Source of the DNA: Pseudozobellia sp. WGM2
Lineage (GTDB): Bacteria; Bacteroidota; Bacteroidia; Flavobacteriales; Flavobacteriaceae
Length of the DNA stretch: 64,000 bases
Direction: 5' to 3'
Assembly: GCF_017810075.1 (NCBI RefSeq)
Contig: NZ_JADNYK010000003.1
Coordinates: forward strand, 186,001-250,000
Shown here: positions 1 to 9,637 of the stretch, piece by piece
Layout: every line of letters starts with the position of its first letter
How positions within the stretch are numbered: position 1 is the first letter of the stretch
The notes under the pieces: model-generated
The model's input: the letters and a program-made list of their open reading frames with translations, nothing else
What the model was told of the DNA's origin: nothing
Database searches by the model: none
Translations under genes and position numbers: made by a program

Positions 1-177
1 TGCACTAATAGCAAAAATAAGTGCTTCAGTAATCAGACCGATAGCGAGTAGGACACCACCGTTAAGGGGGCCAAGCTCCCAGTGTAAGATTTTAAATAAC
101 GCACCAATGATTACTACCGATGCTCCAAGGCCATAGGCCATGTTAAAGAGTTTCTTTGTTGATTTTGACTGTGCCAT
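1..177 (-). CDS. gldL: Gliding motility / type IX secretion protein GldL, 5' part
   Basis: Only the first 59 codons are present; the gene runs off the left edge. The ATG at 177 gives a product beginning MAQSKSTKKLFNMAYGLGAS, followed by a hydrophobic segment and a second one after a short HWELGPLNGG turn. This N-terminus of two membrane helices is characteristic of GldL, which with GldM forms the inner-membrane proton-driven motor of the type IX secretion and gliding machinery. It lies 167 bp downstream of gldK on the same strand, the order seen in gldKLMN operons. Recognition is firm although the remainder is missing. Confidence 0.9.
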   Translation of the reverse strand, partial: MAQSKSTKKLFNMAYGLGASVVIIGALFKILHWELGPLNGGVLLAIGLITEALIFAISA

Positions 178-344
178 AATTTAAGATTTAATTTGAAATT
201 TAATGTTAAAAATAAAGATTTGGTTTACTATTTGAAATTTTGTTCTTCATCACTCAAAATACTGCAATTCAGAACGGTGTATTTGAACTTTAATTATGTA
301 CGGTACCCAATTCCGCATTGGTTTTTATAATGGGCAAAATTTAA

Positions 345-1700
345 TTATTGTGTTGAATCTTCTTCACCCATGTAATCTTGAACGGTTCTAAAACCGATAT
401 AACTACGGGCCGAATCAGCATATTCATAATCTCTTGTGCTCACTTGTAGGAAATAAGCAACATCTTTCCAAGAACCGCCGCGAATTACTTTTCTAGCGTT
501 GGCGCCATCACCTCCGTTAGGGTTCATCGTTGAAACGAATTCGTAAGAGTTCGGGTCGTAGGTAGAATTGGTCCACTCTGATACATTACCCGCCATATTG
601 TACAGGTTAAAGTCGTTAGGCTCATAAGATTTCGCTTCAACAGTATATAATGCTGCATCGGCTGCATAATCGCCCCTTTGCGGCTTGAAGTTGGCCATAA
701 AGCAACCTGTGTCACTTATAACATAAGGACCACCCCAAGGGTAAGTTCCTCCTTCGATACCACCTCTGGCAGCATACTCCCACTCCGCTTCGGTAGGTAA
801 CCTGAACTGGTTTACAAACTGCTTACCTTTACTTTTCTGATCATCGTTCTTGAACTTAGTTCTCCAATTACAAAAGGCTCTTGCCTGTGCCCAAGAAACA
901 CCCACTACAGGGTAATCGCTATACGCATCGTGCCAGAAATAATCGTTATGCATTGGCTCGTTATAAGAATATTCGAAATCACGGATCCAAACTGTAGTAT
1001 CAGGATAAATCTCTAACTCTTCTTGACGGATAAAGTCTTTTCTACTACCCTTTCTTGAACGAGCGGCAGCTTCGATATCCATCCAGCTATACTTATATTT
1101 CAATTTTGTTACATCGACTGTACGTTGGCCATTATAAGATTCCTCCTCTGGAATATAAAGCGAATCCATAACTTCGGTATAGTATTCATCTGGGTAATCT
1201 GAAATATCCCAAATAAGATCTTGGTCTTTATTGAGACCTCTACCCTCAAAACCAGTTTCGCCCATACCGGCATAATTATCCAGCATGTACTTATCGTATG
1301 CAGAAAGTCTAGTCGTATCGGCATCTTTAAATGCGTATTCACCAATACCTCCATCTTCTGGCCCTAGACCCAATTCATCTGCCAAAACGGCTAATCGCGT
1401 TCTTGTGATGGAATCTTGCACCCATTCTACGAACTGGCGATACTCGCTATTCGTAATCTCGGTATCATCCATATAGAACGATCTGACCGTTACGGTCTTT
1501 GTTGGCGCGTTAAGAATTTTAGCTTGGTCTTCTTCAGATTTACCCATGATATAAGAACCTCTTGGAATGAGCTCCATCCCATAAGGTTTCTCAGGATACC
1601 ACTTTTTTCCTTGGGCCCCGACTAGCTCTCCCTTTGTTTTTGATCCGCAACTGCTGAGCAAAAAAACAAACGCTATAGATGATAACAATAGCTTTTTCAT
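345..1700 (-). CDS. gldK: Gliding motility lipoprotein GldK
   Basis: 451 residues. A lipoprotein signal peptide ends in LLSSC with the acylated cysteine at residue 18. The rest is a formylglycine-generating-enzyme/sulfatase-modifying fold: an early PRGSYIMGKSEED block, VVGVSWAQARAFCNW, RLPTEAEWEYAARGG, NMAGNVSEWT and a C-terminal VIRGGSW...GFRTV block. GldK builds the periplasmic ring of the type IX secretion system with GldN and anchors to the outer membrane. The catalytic chemistry of the FGE family is not thought to be used by GldK. It heads gldK-gldL on the minus strand. The 189-bp upstream gap (1701-1889) shows no convincing TAnnTTTG element on the minus strand. Confidence 0.95.
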   Translation of the reverse strand: MKKLLLSSIAFVFLLSSCGSKTKGELVGAQGKKWYPEKPYGMELIPRGSYIMGKSEEDQAKILNAPTKTVTVRSFYMDDTEITNSEYRQFVEWVQDSITRTRLAVLADELGLGPEDGGIGEYAFKDADTTRLSAYDKYMLDNYAGMGETGFEGRGLNKDQDLIWDISDYPDEYYTEVMDSLYIPEEESYNGQRTVDVTKLKYKYSWMDIEAAARSRKGSRKDFIRQEELEIYPDTTVWIRDFEYSYNEPMHNDYFWHDAYSDYPVVGVSWAQARAFCNWRTKFKNDDQKSKGKQFVNQFRLPTEAEWEYAARGGIEGGTYPWGGPYVISDTGCFMANFKPQRGDYAADAALYTVEAKSYEPNDFNLYNMAGNVSEWTNSTYDPNSYEFVSTMNPNGGDGANARKVIRGGSWKDVAYFLQVSTRDYEYADSARSYIGFRTVQDYMGEEDSTQ

Positions 1701-1889
1701 ACTTTAGGTTAAATTTCGATTCTGGTTATAAACTGCAAATACTATGATTTAATTCTACACTCTAAAACTGTGATTTATTTAAATTATTGTATGGACGGCA
1801 ATTATACTTTAATTTTTTTCGCATCCTCAATATTATCTATTCATGACTGCTAAAGCCCTAGTACAAAAGCCTTTTATATAGCAATGATT

Positions 1890-3047
1890 TTAGTTGAACC
1901 CTTTTTTATAGGCCTTTAACCATCTTTCTGGAATGTTCTGGTCGCATGCCTGTAAATAGTCAGTTTTTGTGCATGGTAATAACGCCACTGTATCGGTTTT
2001 AGTGTGCGGGGCCAAAACCGAAGGCACCTCTACCCACCACCTATCGGTAAGATGACTTTTATGAAAAACCAACTGCTCACTGTCACAGGGCACATTATAC
2101 TTTGTAAAGTTCTCAGGTTCTTCTAATGGCGATTCGGTAATTCTAAAATTGAAACCTTCAATAAAATACCATATAATCTGAGCGATCAACTGACTAGATT
2201 GTACGGCGTTTTCCATTTCGTATATGCCGAACAGACAGACCTTATCACTAAAACCGGCATATCGCGCAATAGCACAAATCTCTCTACCCGTAAAACCGTT
2301 CGGTGAAAAATTATCGAGCAAACCGATTTCACTTGCTCTTACGGCACGCATATCCATACTGACCATATGGGCATTTCTTAAAACCGGTTCTGCCAAAGAA
2401 ATATCGGAACCCAGCTCACCCAATCGGTAAGCATCGAAGAAAAGCCGCTCCATCAAATCCATTTCTTCTTGAGCATTAAAATAGCTCTGGTACCCAATAT
2501 TCGAGAAGTTATATAAATTGTTCGGCTGGTCGGTAATGATTTTACTCATGTAAGAATGGGAAGAAATCAGCTCATCATCCATACCAAAATCGAAACGACT
2601 ATCCACAGCCACCAAGTTGACCAGATTTTTTATACCATCGAATGCCCGGTATGCGGGATAGGTAATATCTTGGGTAGCACCAATTATTATAGGTACTACA
2701 CCTTGCTTCAAAAGAGCCGTCAAGGTATTTTTAACCACAAAATAGGTGTCTTCGACCGTAGCGCCCTCTTCGATATCGCCTATATCGGCCAAACGAAAGC
2801 TCCAATTGCCCAGCAACAGTTTATAAAGCTGAATGCGTATGGCAGAGACATCAATTTTTTCAGGCTTTTTTTCAAAGGCATTTCTAGACTCCTTTACACC
2901 CAAGAAAGCTATTTTTACAGCACTCATTTCAGGCAAGCCATCGCGTTTAGAGTGAACTTTTATATGCTTGCCCATTGCCTGTTGGGGCAAAAGCTCACAA
3001 TGAGCCAGCACTTTATCATCAACAGGCACTAAAAAATCCAATTCCAT
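1890..3047 (-). CDS. Arginase/formimidoylglutamase-fold protein with degenerate metal sites
   Basis: 385 residues with the ureohydrolase layout, but key metal ligands are altered. The arginase GGDHS position reads GATQD (123-127), the DAHxD motif reads DSRFD (149-153), and SxDxD reads SMDMR (230-234). Thus the histidines that bind manganese in arginase and agmatinase appear to be Q and R, and one aspartate is R. Bacteroidota homologues are usually annotated as formimidoylglutamase or arginase by fold alone. It sits between topA and gldK on the same strand, in a neighbourhood tied to gliding genes, with no histidine- or arginine-catabolism partner nearby. I infer a non-catalytic or differently acting family member. 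Fold assignment is good; enzymatic function is doubtful. Confidence 0.75.
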   Translation of the reverse strand: MELDFLVPVDDKVLAHCELLPQQAMGKHIKVHSKRDGLPEMSAVKIAFLGVKESRNAFEKKPEKIDVSAIRIQLYKLLLGNWSFRLADIGDIEEGATVEDTYFVVKNTLTALLKQGVVPIIIGATQDITYPAYRAFDGIKNLVNLVAVDSRFDFGMDDELISSHSYMSKIITDQPNNLYNFSNIGYQSYFNAQEEMDLMERLFFDAYRLGELGSDISLAEPVLRNAHMVSMDMRAVRASEIGLLDNFSPNGFTGREICAIARYAGFSDKVCLFGIYEMENAVQSSQLIAQIIWYFIEGFNFRITESPLEEPENFTKYNVPCDSEQLVFHKSHLTDRWWVEVPSVLAPHTKTDTVALLPCTKTDYLQACDQNIPERWLKAYKKGFN

Positions 3048-3170
3048 TTAGTTCTAAAAATTATATCGTTAATGGGCCTCGGCCCTTAAGCTACCAAAGA
3101 TAATAACCGCTATCGAAGTAGCGGACGACATTTGACTTTAATCAAAAATAATAATCGAACTTATAACTTT

Positions 3171-3201
3171 AAACAAAAACACCCCGACCAAATGATCGGG
3201 G
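3171..3201 (-). terminator. Rho-independent terminator after topA
   Basis: Read on the minus strand, CCCCGA (from 3201) pairs with TCGGGG (to 3182) around an 8-nt loop, with a further T-G pair possible, followed by a T-rich run ending near 3171. It lies 41 bp past the topA stop, so it probably ends the topA transcript before the ureohydrolase-like gene. Confidence 0.8.
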
Positions 3202-3241
3202 CGCTGTCTATTCAAATGTCGTCTTAATTGATTCTACTCCA

Positions 3242-5728
3242 TTATTTCTTCTTGGCCCTAGGCTTCGCTTTTTTCTTAGGTGCTTTCTTTTCGAGCAGTG
3301 TCTTAGCTTCTTCTAGAGACATTTTAGAGGCATCAACAGTTTTCGCCAACTCTACCTTAGTTTTGCCTTTGATAATATTGTGCCTTCCCCATCGGGCTTT
3401 TTCAATACGTACGCCTTCCTCTTCCCAATTCTGCACAACCTTATCGATTTCTTTCTGCTTCTTCGCCTCTATAAGTTCAATAAGATCCGCTTCGGAAAGA
3501 TTATCAAAATCGTACTTCTTGTTCACATTTATGAACATGCCGTCCCATTTGATAAACGGACCAAAACGACCCGTACCTTTGGTTACATCTTTATTTTCAT
3601 AAGAATAAATAGGTGCGTCTGCCTTCTGTTTTTCCTTTATCAGCTCAACAGCGCGCTCAAAATCGACATCAAATGCGCTCTCACCTTTTTCTAAGGAAAC
3701 AAATTTCTTTCCGAAACGTACATATGGTCCAAATCGCCCCACATTGGCCTCTACTTCTTCACCTTCATAAACTCCCAATTTTCGCGGTAGTTTAAAAAGC
3801 TCCATTGCTTCATCGTAGGTAATAGTATTTAGAGATTGATCCGGTAAAAGGCTAGCGAATTTCGGTTTTTCTTCATCATCGACCGTGCCTATCTGAACCA
3901 TCGGCCCAAAACGGCCCAACCGAACAGAAACCTGTCGACCCGAAGAAGGATCCTCACCCAGTACTCGCTCACCACTTGCCCGGTCTGCATTTTCTTGTAC
4001 GTCTAGAACCGTTGGGTGAAAATCTTTATAAAAAGCTTTCATCACTTTTTGCCAATCTTCAGCACCTTCGGCAATTTCATCGAAATCTTCTTCGACCTTT
4101 GCCGTGAAGTTATAATCTAAAATATTAGCAAAATGACTTACCAAGAAGTCATTCACAATCATACCTATATCGGTAGGAACTAATTTGCCCTTGTCGGAAC
4201 CCACCATTTCAGATAGCCCCTTCTCTTTAACGGCCCCTGCCTCTAATAGCAATTGAACATATTTACGCTCAGTACCTTCAACGGTACCTTTCTCGACATA
4301 ACCTCTATTTTGAATAGTGGAAATAGTTGGTGCGTATGTGGATGGTCGACCAATACCCAACTCTTCTAACTTCTTGACCAGCGATGCTTCGGTAAAACGG
4401 TATGGTGGCCTTGAAAAACGCTCGGTAGCAGTTATATAATTATTATTTAATGATTCACCTACTTTCATAGCCGGAAGCATGCCTTCCTGCTCTTCGGCAA
4501 TATCTTCTTCATCGACACTTTCCATATAAACCTTAAGAAAACCATCGAACTTGATGACCTCACCATTTGCGGTAAATAAATCGGAATGGGTCGTAGCCGC
4601 AATCTTGACGTTGGTCCGCTCTAACTGCGCATCACTCATTTGAGATGCAATCGTACGTTTCCAGATGAGTTCGTACAACTTCATTTGATCACGCTCTAAA
4701 GAAGGTGATTGATTTGTTATATCGGTGGGGCGAATAGCTTCATGAGCCTCTTGAGCGCCCTTCGACTTTCCTTTAAAATTACGTACCGAACTATACTTTT
4801 CACCATAGTTGTCGATAATGGCATCTTTAGCGGCATTGATGGCCTCGCTAGAAAGATTCACACTATCGGTTCTCATATAAGTAATTAAACCTGCTTCGTA
4901 TAGCCTTTGCGCTACTTGCATTGTTCTCGAAACGGAGAAATAAAGCTTACGGGAAGCTTCTTGTTGAAGGGTCGATGTGGTAAACGGAGCCGCAGGTGAT
5001 TTCTTTGCCGGCTTTTTATCTAAACTGCCTACCGAAAAATCTGCCCCGATATTACTTTTCAAAAATGCCTCGGCCTCTTCTTTAGAAGCAAAGGTTTTAT
5101 TCAGCTTGGCCCCAAAAACGCTACCCTCTAAAGTTTTGAATTCAGCGGCTATTCGAAACGAAGCCTCTGCGGTAAACGCTTCAATATCCCGTTCTCTTTC
5201 GACTATAAGACGTACTGCCACTGACTGTACCCTACCGGCAGAAAGTCCTGGTTTTATTTTTTTCCATAGAACAGGTGATAGCTCATAACCGACCAAACGA
5301 TCTAAAACTCTTCGGGCCTGCTGCGCATTAACTAAGTCATAGTTGATTTCCCTGGGGTTCTCAATAGCCTTCTGAATCGCACTTTTGGTAATTGAGTTGA
5401 AAACGATTCTTCTAGTTTTACTTTTATCGAGACTCAAAGTTTCTGCCAAGTGCCATGAAATTGCCTCTCCTTCTCGATCCTCATCACTAGCAAGCCAAAT
5501 AGTTTCCGCTTTTTTTGCAAGATCACGCAACTTTTTCACCAAGGCCTTTTTATCGCTATCGACGATGTATTTAGGTTCAAAGTCGTTGTCAACATCTACC
5601 CCCAGCTCTTTGGAAGGCAGGTCGGCAATGTGTCCGAAACTGGACTCTACCTTAAAATCCTTTCCTAAAAATTTCTCGATGGTCTTCGCCTTAGCGGGAG
5701 ACTCTACTATTACTAGATTCTTGGCCAT
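3242..5728 (-). CDS. topA: DNA topoisomerase I
   Basis: 828 residues, type IA topoisomerase that relaxes negative supercoils. The N-terminal Toprim domain begins MAKNLVIVESPAKAKTIEKF and carries the acidic SDEDREGE motif at 81-88. The catalytic tyrosine is Y284 in LITYMRTDS. GIGRPSTYA follows in the central domain. Instead of the zinc-ribbon modules of enterobacterial TopA, the C-terminal part carries cysteine-free repeats of the GRFGPxVxxG type (for example GRFGPMVQIG, GRFGPYVRFG, GRFGPFIKWD), and ends in a lysine-rich tail (KKAPKKKAKPRAKKK). That C-terminus is typical of Bacteroidota TopA. Own terminator downstream; upstream neighbour is separated by another terminator, so the gene is probably monocistronic. 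Confidence 0.97.
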   Translation of the reverse strand: MAKNLVIVESPAKAKTIEKFLGKDFKVESSFGHIADLPSKELGVDVDNDFEPKYIVDSDKKALVKKLRDLAKKAETIWLASDEDREGEAISWHLAETLSLDKSKTRRIVFNSITKSAIQKAIENPREINYDLVNAQQARRVLDRLVGYELSPVLWKKIKPGLSAGRVQSVAVRLIVERERDIEAFTAEASFRIAAEFKTLEGSVFGAKLNKTFASKEEAEAFLKSNIGADFSVGSLDKKPAKKSPAAPFTTSTLQQEASRKLYFSVSRTMQVAQRLYEAGLITYMRTDSVNLSSEAINAAKDAIIDNYGEKYSSVRNFKGKSKGAQEAHEAIRPTDITNQSPSLERDQMKLYELIWKRTIASQMSDAQLERTNVKIAATTHSDLFTANGEVIKFDGFLKVYMESVDEEDIAEEQEGMLPAMKVGESLNNNYITATERFSRPPYRFTEASLVKKLEELGIGRPSTYAPTISTIQNRGYVEKGTVEGTERKYVQLLLEAGAVKEKGLSEMVGSDKGKLVPTDIGMIVNDFLVSHFANILDYNFTAKVEEDFDEIAEGAEDWQKVMKAFYKDFHPTVLDVQENADRASGERVLGEDPSSGRQVSVRLGRFGPMVQIGTVDDEEKPKFASLLPDQSLNTITYDEAMELFKLPRKLGVYEGEEVEANVGRFGPYVRFGKKFVSLEKGESAFDVDFERAVELIKEKQKADAPIYSYENKDVTKGTGRFGPFIKWDGMFINVNKKYDFDNLSEADLIELIEAKKQKEIDKVVQNWEEEGVRIEKARWGRHNIIKGKTKVELAKTVDASKMSLEEAKTLLEKKAPKKKAKPRAKKK

Positions 5729-5796
5729 TAATGGTTTTTTGATGCAACAAAAGTAATTGAATTTTTTAATTTGCCCCTACATCATATAAGGTAGGA

Positions 5797-5826
5797 ACAA
5801 AAAACGCCCCGACAAAACGGGGCGTT
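5797..5826 (-). terminator. Rho-independent terminator after the LVIVD lipoprotein gene
   Basis: AACGCCCC (5826 to 5819 on the minus strand) pairs with GGGGCGTT (5810 to 5803) around an 8-nt loop, followed by a T run to about 5797. It lies 22 bp past the stop of the lipoprotein gene. Confidence 0.85.
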
Positions 5827-5847
5827 ACTTACTTTTATTTTATCCAT

Positions 5848-7137
5848 TCAATTTAAATCAAAAGTGCTTATCAAACGAATATCACTTTCTAAATACTCAT
5901 ATTGATACAAAATTTTATCCCCAATCATTAGAAGTGAATTTGGCAAAGGGATTACATCATAAGTAACAATATCTTCAAAATGGTTTAACAACGTCAGGTT
6001 ATCTACATCACTTTTATCATAGACCTTGAGGCCAGAAGCCCCATCACATATAAAAAGATGATCACCTTTAAAACCGAGACCATATGGGCCATCTAATGGA
6101 TAGAATTTCCTTAGCTCTGGGCTCGCCAAATTTGACACATCTACAATGTAAAGTCCGCTTTCGGTACCACCACAAGAATTTTCACCTCTTAACGTTACAA
6201 AAGCGGTATCACCATCGACCACAACCGGGTCGCAAGCAGTACCGTGCGTAAACTCACCCACAAAAGAGGGTTTGCTCGGTGTACTTATATCATATATATA
6301 CATACCTTGGGGCCCACCTAAAAATAATATCTCACCCTGATTATAAATAGTCTCTATAGCACCTTCGGTATAAACATCTTCGAGTGTTTTTGGGGCATCT
6401 AAGTCAGATATATCAAAAATGCTGATACTAGACCATTCTACCGCATACAGATAATCGCCCACAATCTTAAACCTTGCCAACGAACCACCCTGCCCTACTG
6501 AACCATCGCTCACCGGAGCATCAGAGCTAAAAGCCTCCTCTGCCAAATATAAATCTTCGTTATAACCGAATCGACTTTCGAATTCTTCATCAGAGAGCCT
6601 TTCCGTCTTTACTTCCCAACCTATAATAGCCTGATTGCTCGAATTAAAATCACCATAATCGATATAATCAGCCTCAGGCCAATCAACATCAAAACCTACC
6701 GTACACCAAAATTCTTGGTAAATCGCATTTTCAATTCGCTTCGCAGTAGGAATATTATTTACATCGGAAATATCAAAAATTACTAAATCTCCATAGCTAT
6801 CTGCATACAACCTATCGTCTTTAATCGAAATATCATTATTGCCCTCAAGTTTGATAAAAGCTACGTTCTGTGGTACCTCAGGGTTACTATTATCTAAAAT
6901 ATGGATACCCAAATTTACATCGTTCACAAAGACATAATCTTTATAGGCGTATATCTTACCCGATTCTCTAATTGGCACAGGCTCGCTTATCGCAACCGCC
7001 TCTTCCTTGAATTGCTGTAAATTTGATGTCAAAGGCGTCGCAATCAAATATTCTTGTTTTCCGGCATCATCATCTTCCGAACAAGAAAACAGCGTAATTG
7101 CCATGGCCACGAACAATAACAGAGAAATCTTTTTCAT
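5848..7137 (-). CDS. LVIVD-repeat beta-propeller lipoprotein
   Basis: 429 residues. The N-terminus is a lipoprotein signal peptide with lipobox LFSC followed by an acidic SEDDDAG stretch, so the mature protein is lipid-anchored and probably surface or periplasmic. The body holds repeated segments of the form x-LVIFDISDVNNIP, SISIFDISDLDAP, GMYIYDISTPSKP, GLYIVDVSNLASP and GLKVYDKSDVDN, about 40-60 residues apart; these are LVIVD repeats predicted to form a beta-propeller. Function of such proteins is unknown; ligand or protein binding at the cell surface is a reasonable guess. Monocistronic, with its own terminator. Confidence 0.85.
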   Translation of the reverse strand: MKKISLLLFVAMAITLFSCSEDDDAGKQEYLIATPLTSNLQQFKEEAVAISEPVPIRESGKIYAYKDYVFVNDVNLGIHILDNSNPEVPQNVAFIKLEGNNDISIKDDRLYADSYGDLVIFDISDVNNIPTAKRIENAIYQEFWCTVGFDVDWPEADYIDYGDFNSSNQAIIGWEVKTERLSDEEFESRFGYNEDLYLAEEAFSSDAPVSDGSVGQGGSLARFKIVGDYLYAVEWSSISIFDISDLDAPKTLEDVYTEGAIETIYNQGEILFLGGPQGMYIYDISTPSKPSFVGEFTHGTACDPVVVDGDTAFVTLRGENSCGGTESGLYIVDVSNLASPELRKFYPLDGPYGLGFKGDHLFICDGASGLKVYDKSDVDNLTLLNHFEDIVTYDVIPLPNSLLMIGDKILYQYEYLESDIRLISTFDLN

Positions 7138-7227
7138 GATTTTAATTGGTTTGTTTATTTTAAAGATACGATCACTTTAAAAAAGTTGCGTCAAAAACAT
7201 CTTAGTAACAATCACTTAACACTAGTC

Positions 7228-7962
7228 CTATTTATTTTTCATCGCATCTTTGTAAATAAAATACACTGGTATTTTACTCAACATGGCAGTAAATAATATA
7301 CCAACAAAGCATAAAATTATACCTAACTCGGCCACCAAACCCATAACTATAATGAGCCCGAAGATGGTCAACCAGTTTTTATTTCCGAGCTGAAAACTGG
7401 CCTTTGTAATTTCAGTGGCGCTCAAATTTTCATTAAATGAGTAAAAGGCCGACATTAATGAAATAGGAACGATAAAATAGAAAATTCCAATCCCGCAAAG
7501 CGCTACACCCAATAGTGACAGACCTAAAACAATTAAACCCAACATGAGACTTTTTTTCCATCTCCCTGCTTTAAAAAAATAAAAATAGTCGTCAGGTTCA
7601 GTACTGTTCGAATCTTTCAGCATGCATATGCGCAAGAAGGCAGAGTTGAGCGCGACGGACACCGTCATAACACCCGCTATGAAAAGTGGCACCAAAACCA
7701 CCATGGCACGTGTGAGTGCAGGACTCATCTCTTCATTACCTATCATTTCAGGATCAGATATACCTGCGGCTAGCATAGGGCCGTAAACCAAAAAATAAAA
7801 TGGTAGAATTAATACAAAGGTTAGCATTAAGGTCAAAAAACCCTGTAGCCATACTTTCTTAAAGAGTTCAATAGAGCGGCTAAAGATGCTTCCGAAGTCA
7901 AGAGGTTTACTTTCTTTTATACATTTGGCGGTCTGTTCAAAATTCATGGCGGTCAATTTCAT
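7228..7962 (-). CDS. Multi-pass membrane protein of unknown function
   Basis: 244 residues with a soluble N-terminal amphipathic stretch (FGSIFSRSIELFKKVW, about 23-38) followed by hydrophobic segments near 38-60, 88-110, 136-170 (probably two helices) and 199-232 (probably two). The pattern resembles the membrane domains found in glycerophosphodiesterase-associated and DUF4013-type proteins, but I do not recognise a defined family and give no function. A second ATG at 7947 is an equally good start. It lies divergently to miaB with a 150-bp gap that contains a perfect palindrome. Confidence 0.75.
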   Translation of the reverse strand: MKLTAMNFEQTAKCIKESKPLDFGSIFSRSIELFKKVWLQGFLTLMLTFVLILPFYFLVYGPMLAAGISDPEMIGNEEMSPALTRAMVVLVPLFIAGVMTVSVALNSAFLRICMLKDSNSTEPDDYFYFFKAGRWKKSLMLGLIVLGLSLLGVALCGIGIFYFIVPISLMSAFYSFNENLSATEITKASFQLGNKNWLTIFGLIIVMGLVAELGIILCFVGILFTAMLSKIPVYFIYKDAMKNK

Positions 7963-8013
7963 CTAAAATTAAGAAGAATACAGTAAACCCCGACCTAAAG
8001 CGATGTGCTTAGC

Positions 8014-8029
8014 ACTATTTTAAAATAGT
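8014..8029. promoter_or_regulatory. 16-bp perfect palindrome upstream of miaB
   Basis: ACTATTTTAAAATAGT reads identically on both strands. It sits between two divergent genes, 18 nt upstream of the -33 element proposed for miaB. It could be an operator; AT-rich chance occurrence is possible. The same half-site ACTATT/AATAGT recurs at 20997-21010. Confidence 0.35.
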
Positions 8030-8047
8030 ATTAAAATTCACTGTCAA

Positions 8048-8080
8048 TTTGTCATAAAACTGTATAAAGCCCTATATTTG
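8048..8080 (+). promoter_or_regulatory. Bacteroidota-type promoter of miaB
   Basis: TTTG at 8048-8051 and TATATTTG at 8073-8080 with 21 nt between match the TTTG/TAnnTTTG consensus. The -7 element ends 32 nt before the miaB ATG. An AAGGAG at 8104-8109 precedes the start, an unusually clear Shine-Dalgarno for this phylum. Confidence 0.65.
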
Positions 8081-8112
8081 CTGCCTCTATTTTTTACAGG
8101 GAAAAGGAGTCT

Positions 8113-9561
8113 ATGGAAAAAACAATTGACGAATCAGCTCAGGGCTCTGCCCTAACATTGCAAGAGAAAAAAACAAATGGCCGAAAGCTTTATATTGAAA
8201 GCTACGGGTGCCAGATGAATTTTTCCGACAGCGAAATAGTTGCTTCTATACTATCAAATGAAGGTTTTAACACCACTCAAGAACTAAAGGAAGCTGACCT
8301 AGTTCTAGTCAACACTTGCTCAATTCGTGAAAAAGCGGAATTGACCGTAAGAAAACGTCTTGAGAAATTCAATGCCATTAAAAAAGATAGACCGCACATG
8401 AAAGTGGGGGTTTTGGGCTGTATGGCCGAACGGTTGAAGCATAAATTTCTTGAAGAAGAAAAAATAGTCGACATGGTCGTTGGCCCCGATGCCTACAAAG
8501 ACCTACCCAATCTGATTCAAGAAATCGACGAGGGAAGAAATGCAGTGAACGTTATTCTGTCGAAAGACGAAACCTATGGCGATGTCGCACCGGTTCGGCT
8601 GAACACAAATGGTGTTACCGCCTTTGTGTCGATAACCCGTGGTTGCGATAACATGTGTACTTTCTGCGTGGTACCTTTTACCCGGGGACGTGAACGAAGC
8701 CGTGATCCGCAATCGATTATTGATGAAGTAAATGACCTGTGGAAAAAAGGTTTTAAAGAAATAACCCTGCTGGGCCAGAACGTCGACAGTTACCTTTGGT
8801 ATGGCGGAGGATTAAAAAAAGATTACGATAAGGCATCGGAAATGGAAAAAGCCATGGCGGTCGATTTTTCACAATTGCTCGAAAAAGTAGCCTTGACACA
8901 ACCGCGTATGAGAATTCGGTTTTCCACCTCAAATCCGCAAGACATGACTTTAGATGTCATTCACACCATGGCCAAATATGAAAACATCTGTAATTACATA
9001 CATCTTCCTGTTCAGAGCGGTAGCAACCGCATTCTTAAAGAGATGAACCGATTGCATACCCGAGAAGAATATTTCGAGCTTATAGATAACATTAGAACAA
9101 TTATTCCCGATTGCGCCATATCGCAAGATATGATTACCGGCTTTCCGACAGAAACGGAGAAAGACCATCAAGACACCCTCTCTTTAATGGAGTATGTTAA
9201 GTACGACTACGGTTTTATGTTCGCCTATTCCGAAAGACCGGGTACGCTTGCTGAAAGAAAATTAGACGACGATATTCCCGAAGCAATTAAAAAGAGAAGG
9301 TTAGCAGAAATTATTGAGTTGCAACGCCAGCACTGTCAAGAACGTACCGAACAACACCTAAACAAAGTTCAAGAAGTTCTTATCGAAGGAACTTCTAAAA
9401 AATCGGACGAACATTGGATGGGAAGAAATTCACAGAATACCGTAGCTGTATTTCCAAAGGAAAATTATAAAGTGGGTGACTTTGTTATGGTTCGAATGAA
9501 TAGTTGTACCTCGGCAACATTGAAGGGTGAAGCCGTTGGATATTCTAAAAATAGTCTTTAG
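8113..9561 (+). CDS. miaB: tRNA-2-methylthio-N6-dimethylallyladenosine synthase MiaB
   Basis: 482 residues. A radical-SAM methylthiotransferase that adds the 2-methylthio group to i6A37 of tRNAs reading UNN codons. The N-terminal UPF0004 domain carries the auxiliary-cluster cysteines C33 (YGCQMN), C69 (NTCSIR) and C103 (LGCMAER). The radical-SAM cluster motif is C178-x3-C182-x2-C185 in [12 protein letters not shown]-terminal TRAM domain covers about the last 65 residues. First gene of a plus-strand run with the sigma-54 activator, lptE, a TPR gene and secG. Confidence 0.97.
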   Translation: MEKTIDESAQGSALTLQEKKTNGRKLYIESYGCQMNFSDSEIVASILSNEGFNTTQELKEADLVLVNTCSIREKAELTVRKRLEKFNAIKKDRPHMKVGVLGCMAERLKHKFLEEEKIVDMVVGPDAYKDLPNLIQEIDEGRNAVNVILSKDETYGDVAPVRLNTNGVTAFVSITRGCDNMCTFCVVPFTRGRERSRDPQSIIDEVNDLWKKGFKEITLLGQNVDSYLWYGGGLKKDYDKASEMEKAMAVDFSQLLEKVALTQPRMRIRFSTSNPQDMTLDVIHTMAKYENICNYIHLPVQSGSNRILKEMNRLHTREEYFELIDNIRTIIPDCAISQDMITGFPTETEKDHQDTLSLMEYVKYDYGFMFAYSERPGTLAERKLDDDIPEAIKKRRLAEIIELQRQHCQERTEQHLNKVQEVLIEGTSKKSDEHWMGRNSQNTVAVFPKENYKVGDFVMVRMNSCTSATLKGEAVGYSKNSL

Positions 9562-9637
9562 TGAAAAGTTTCGTTCCCGTTTACGAAAACACATTAATCA
9601 AAAAACAATGCCCATAATTTATGGGTTCTAAGATACT

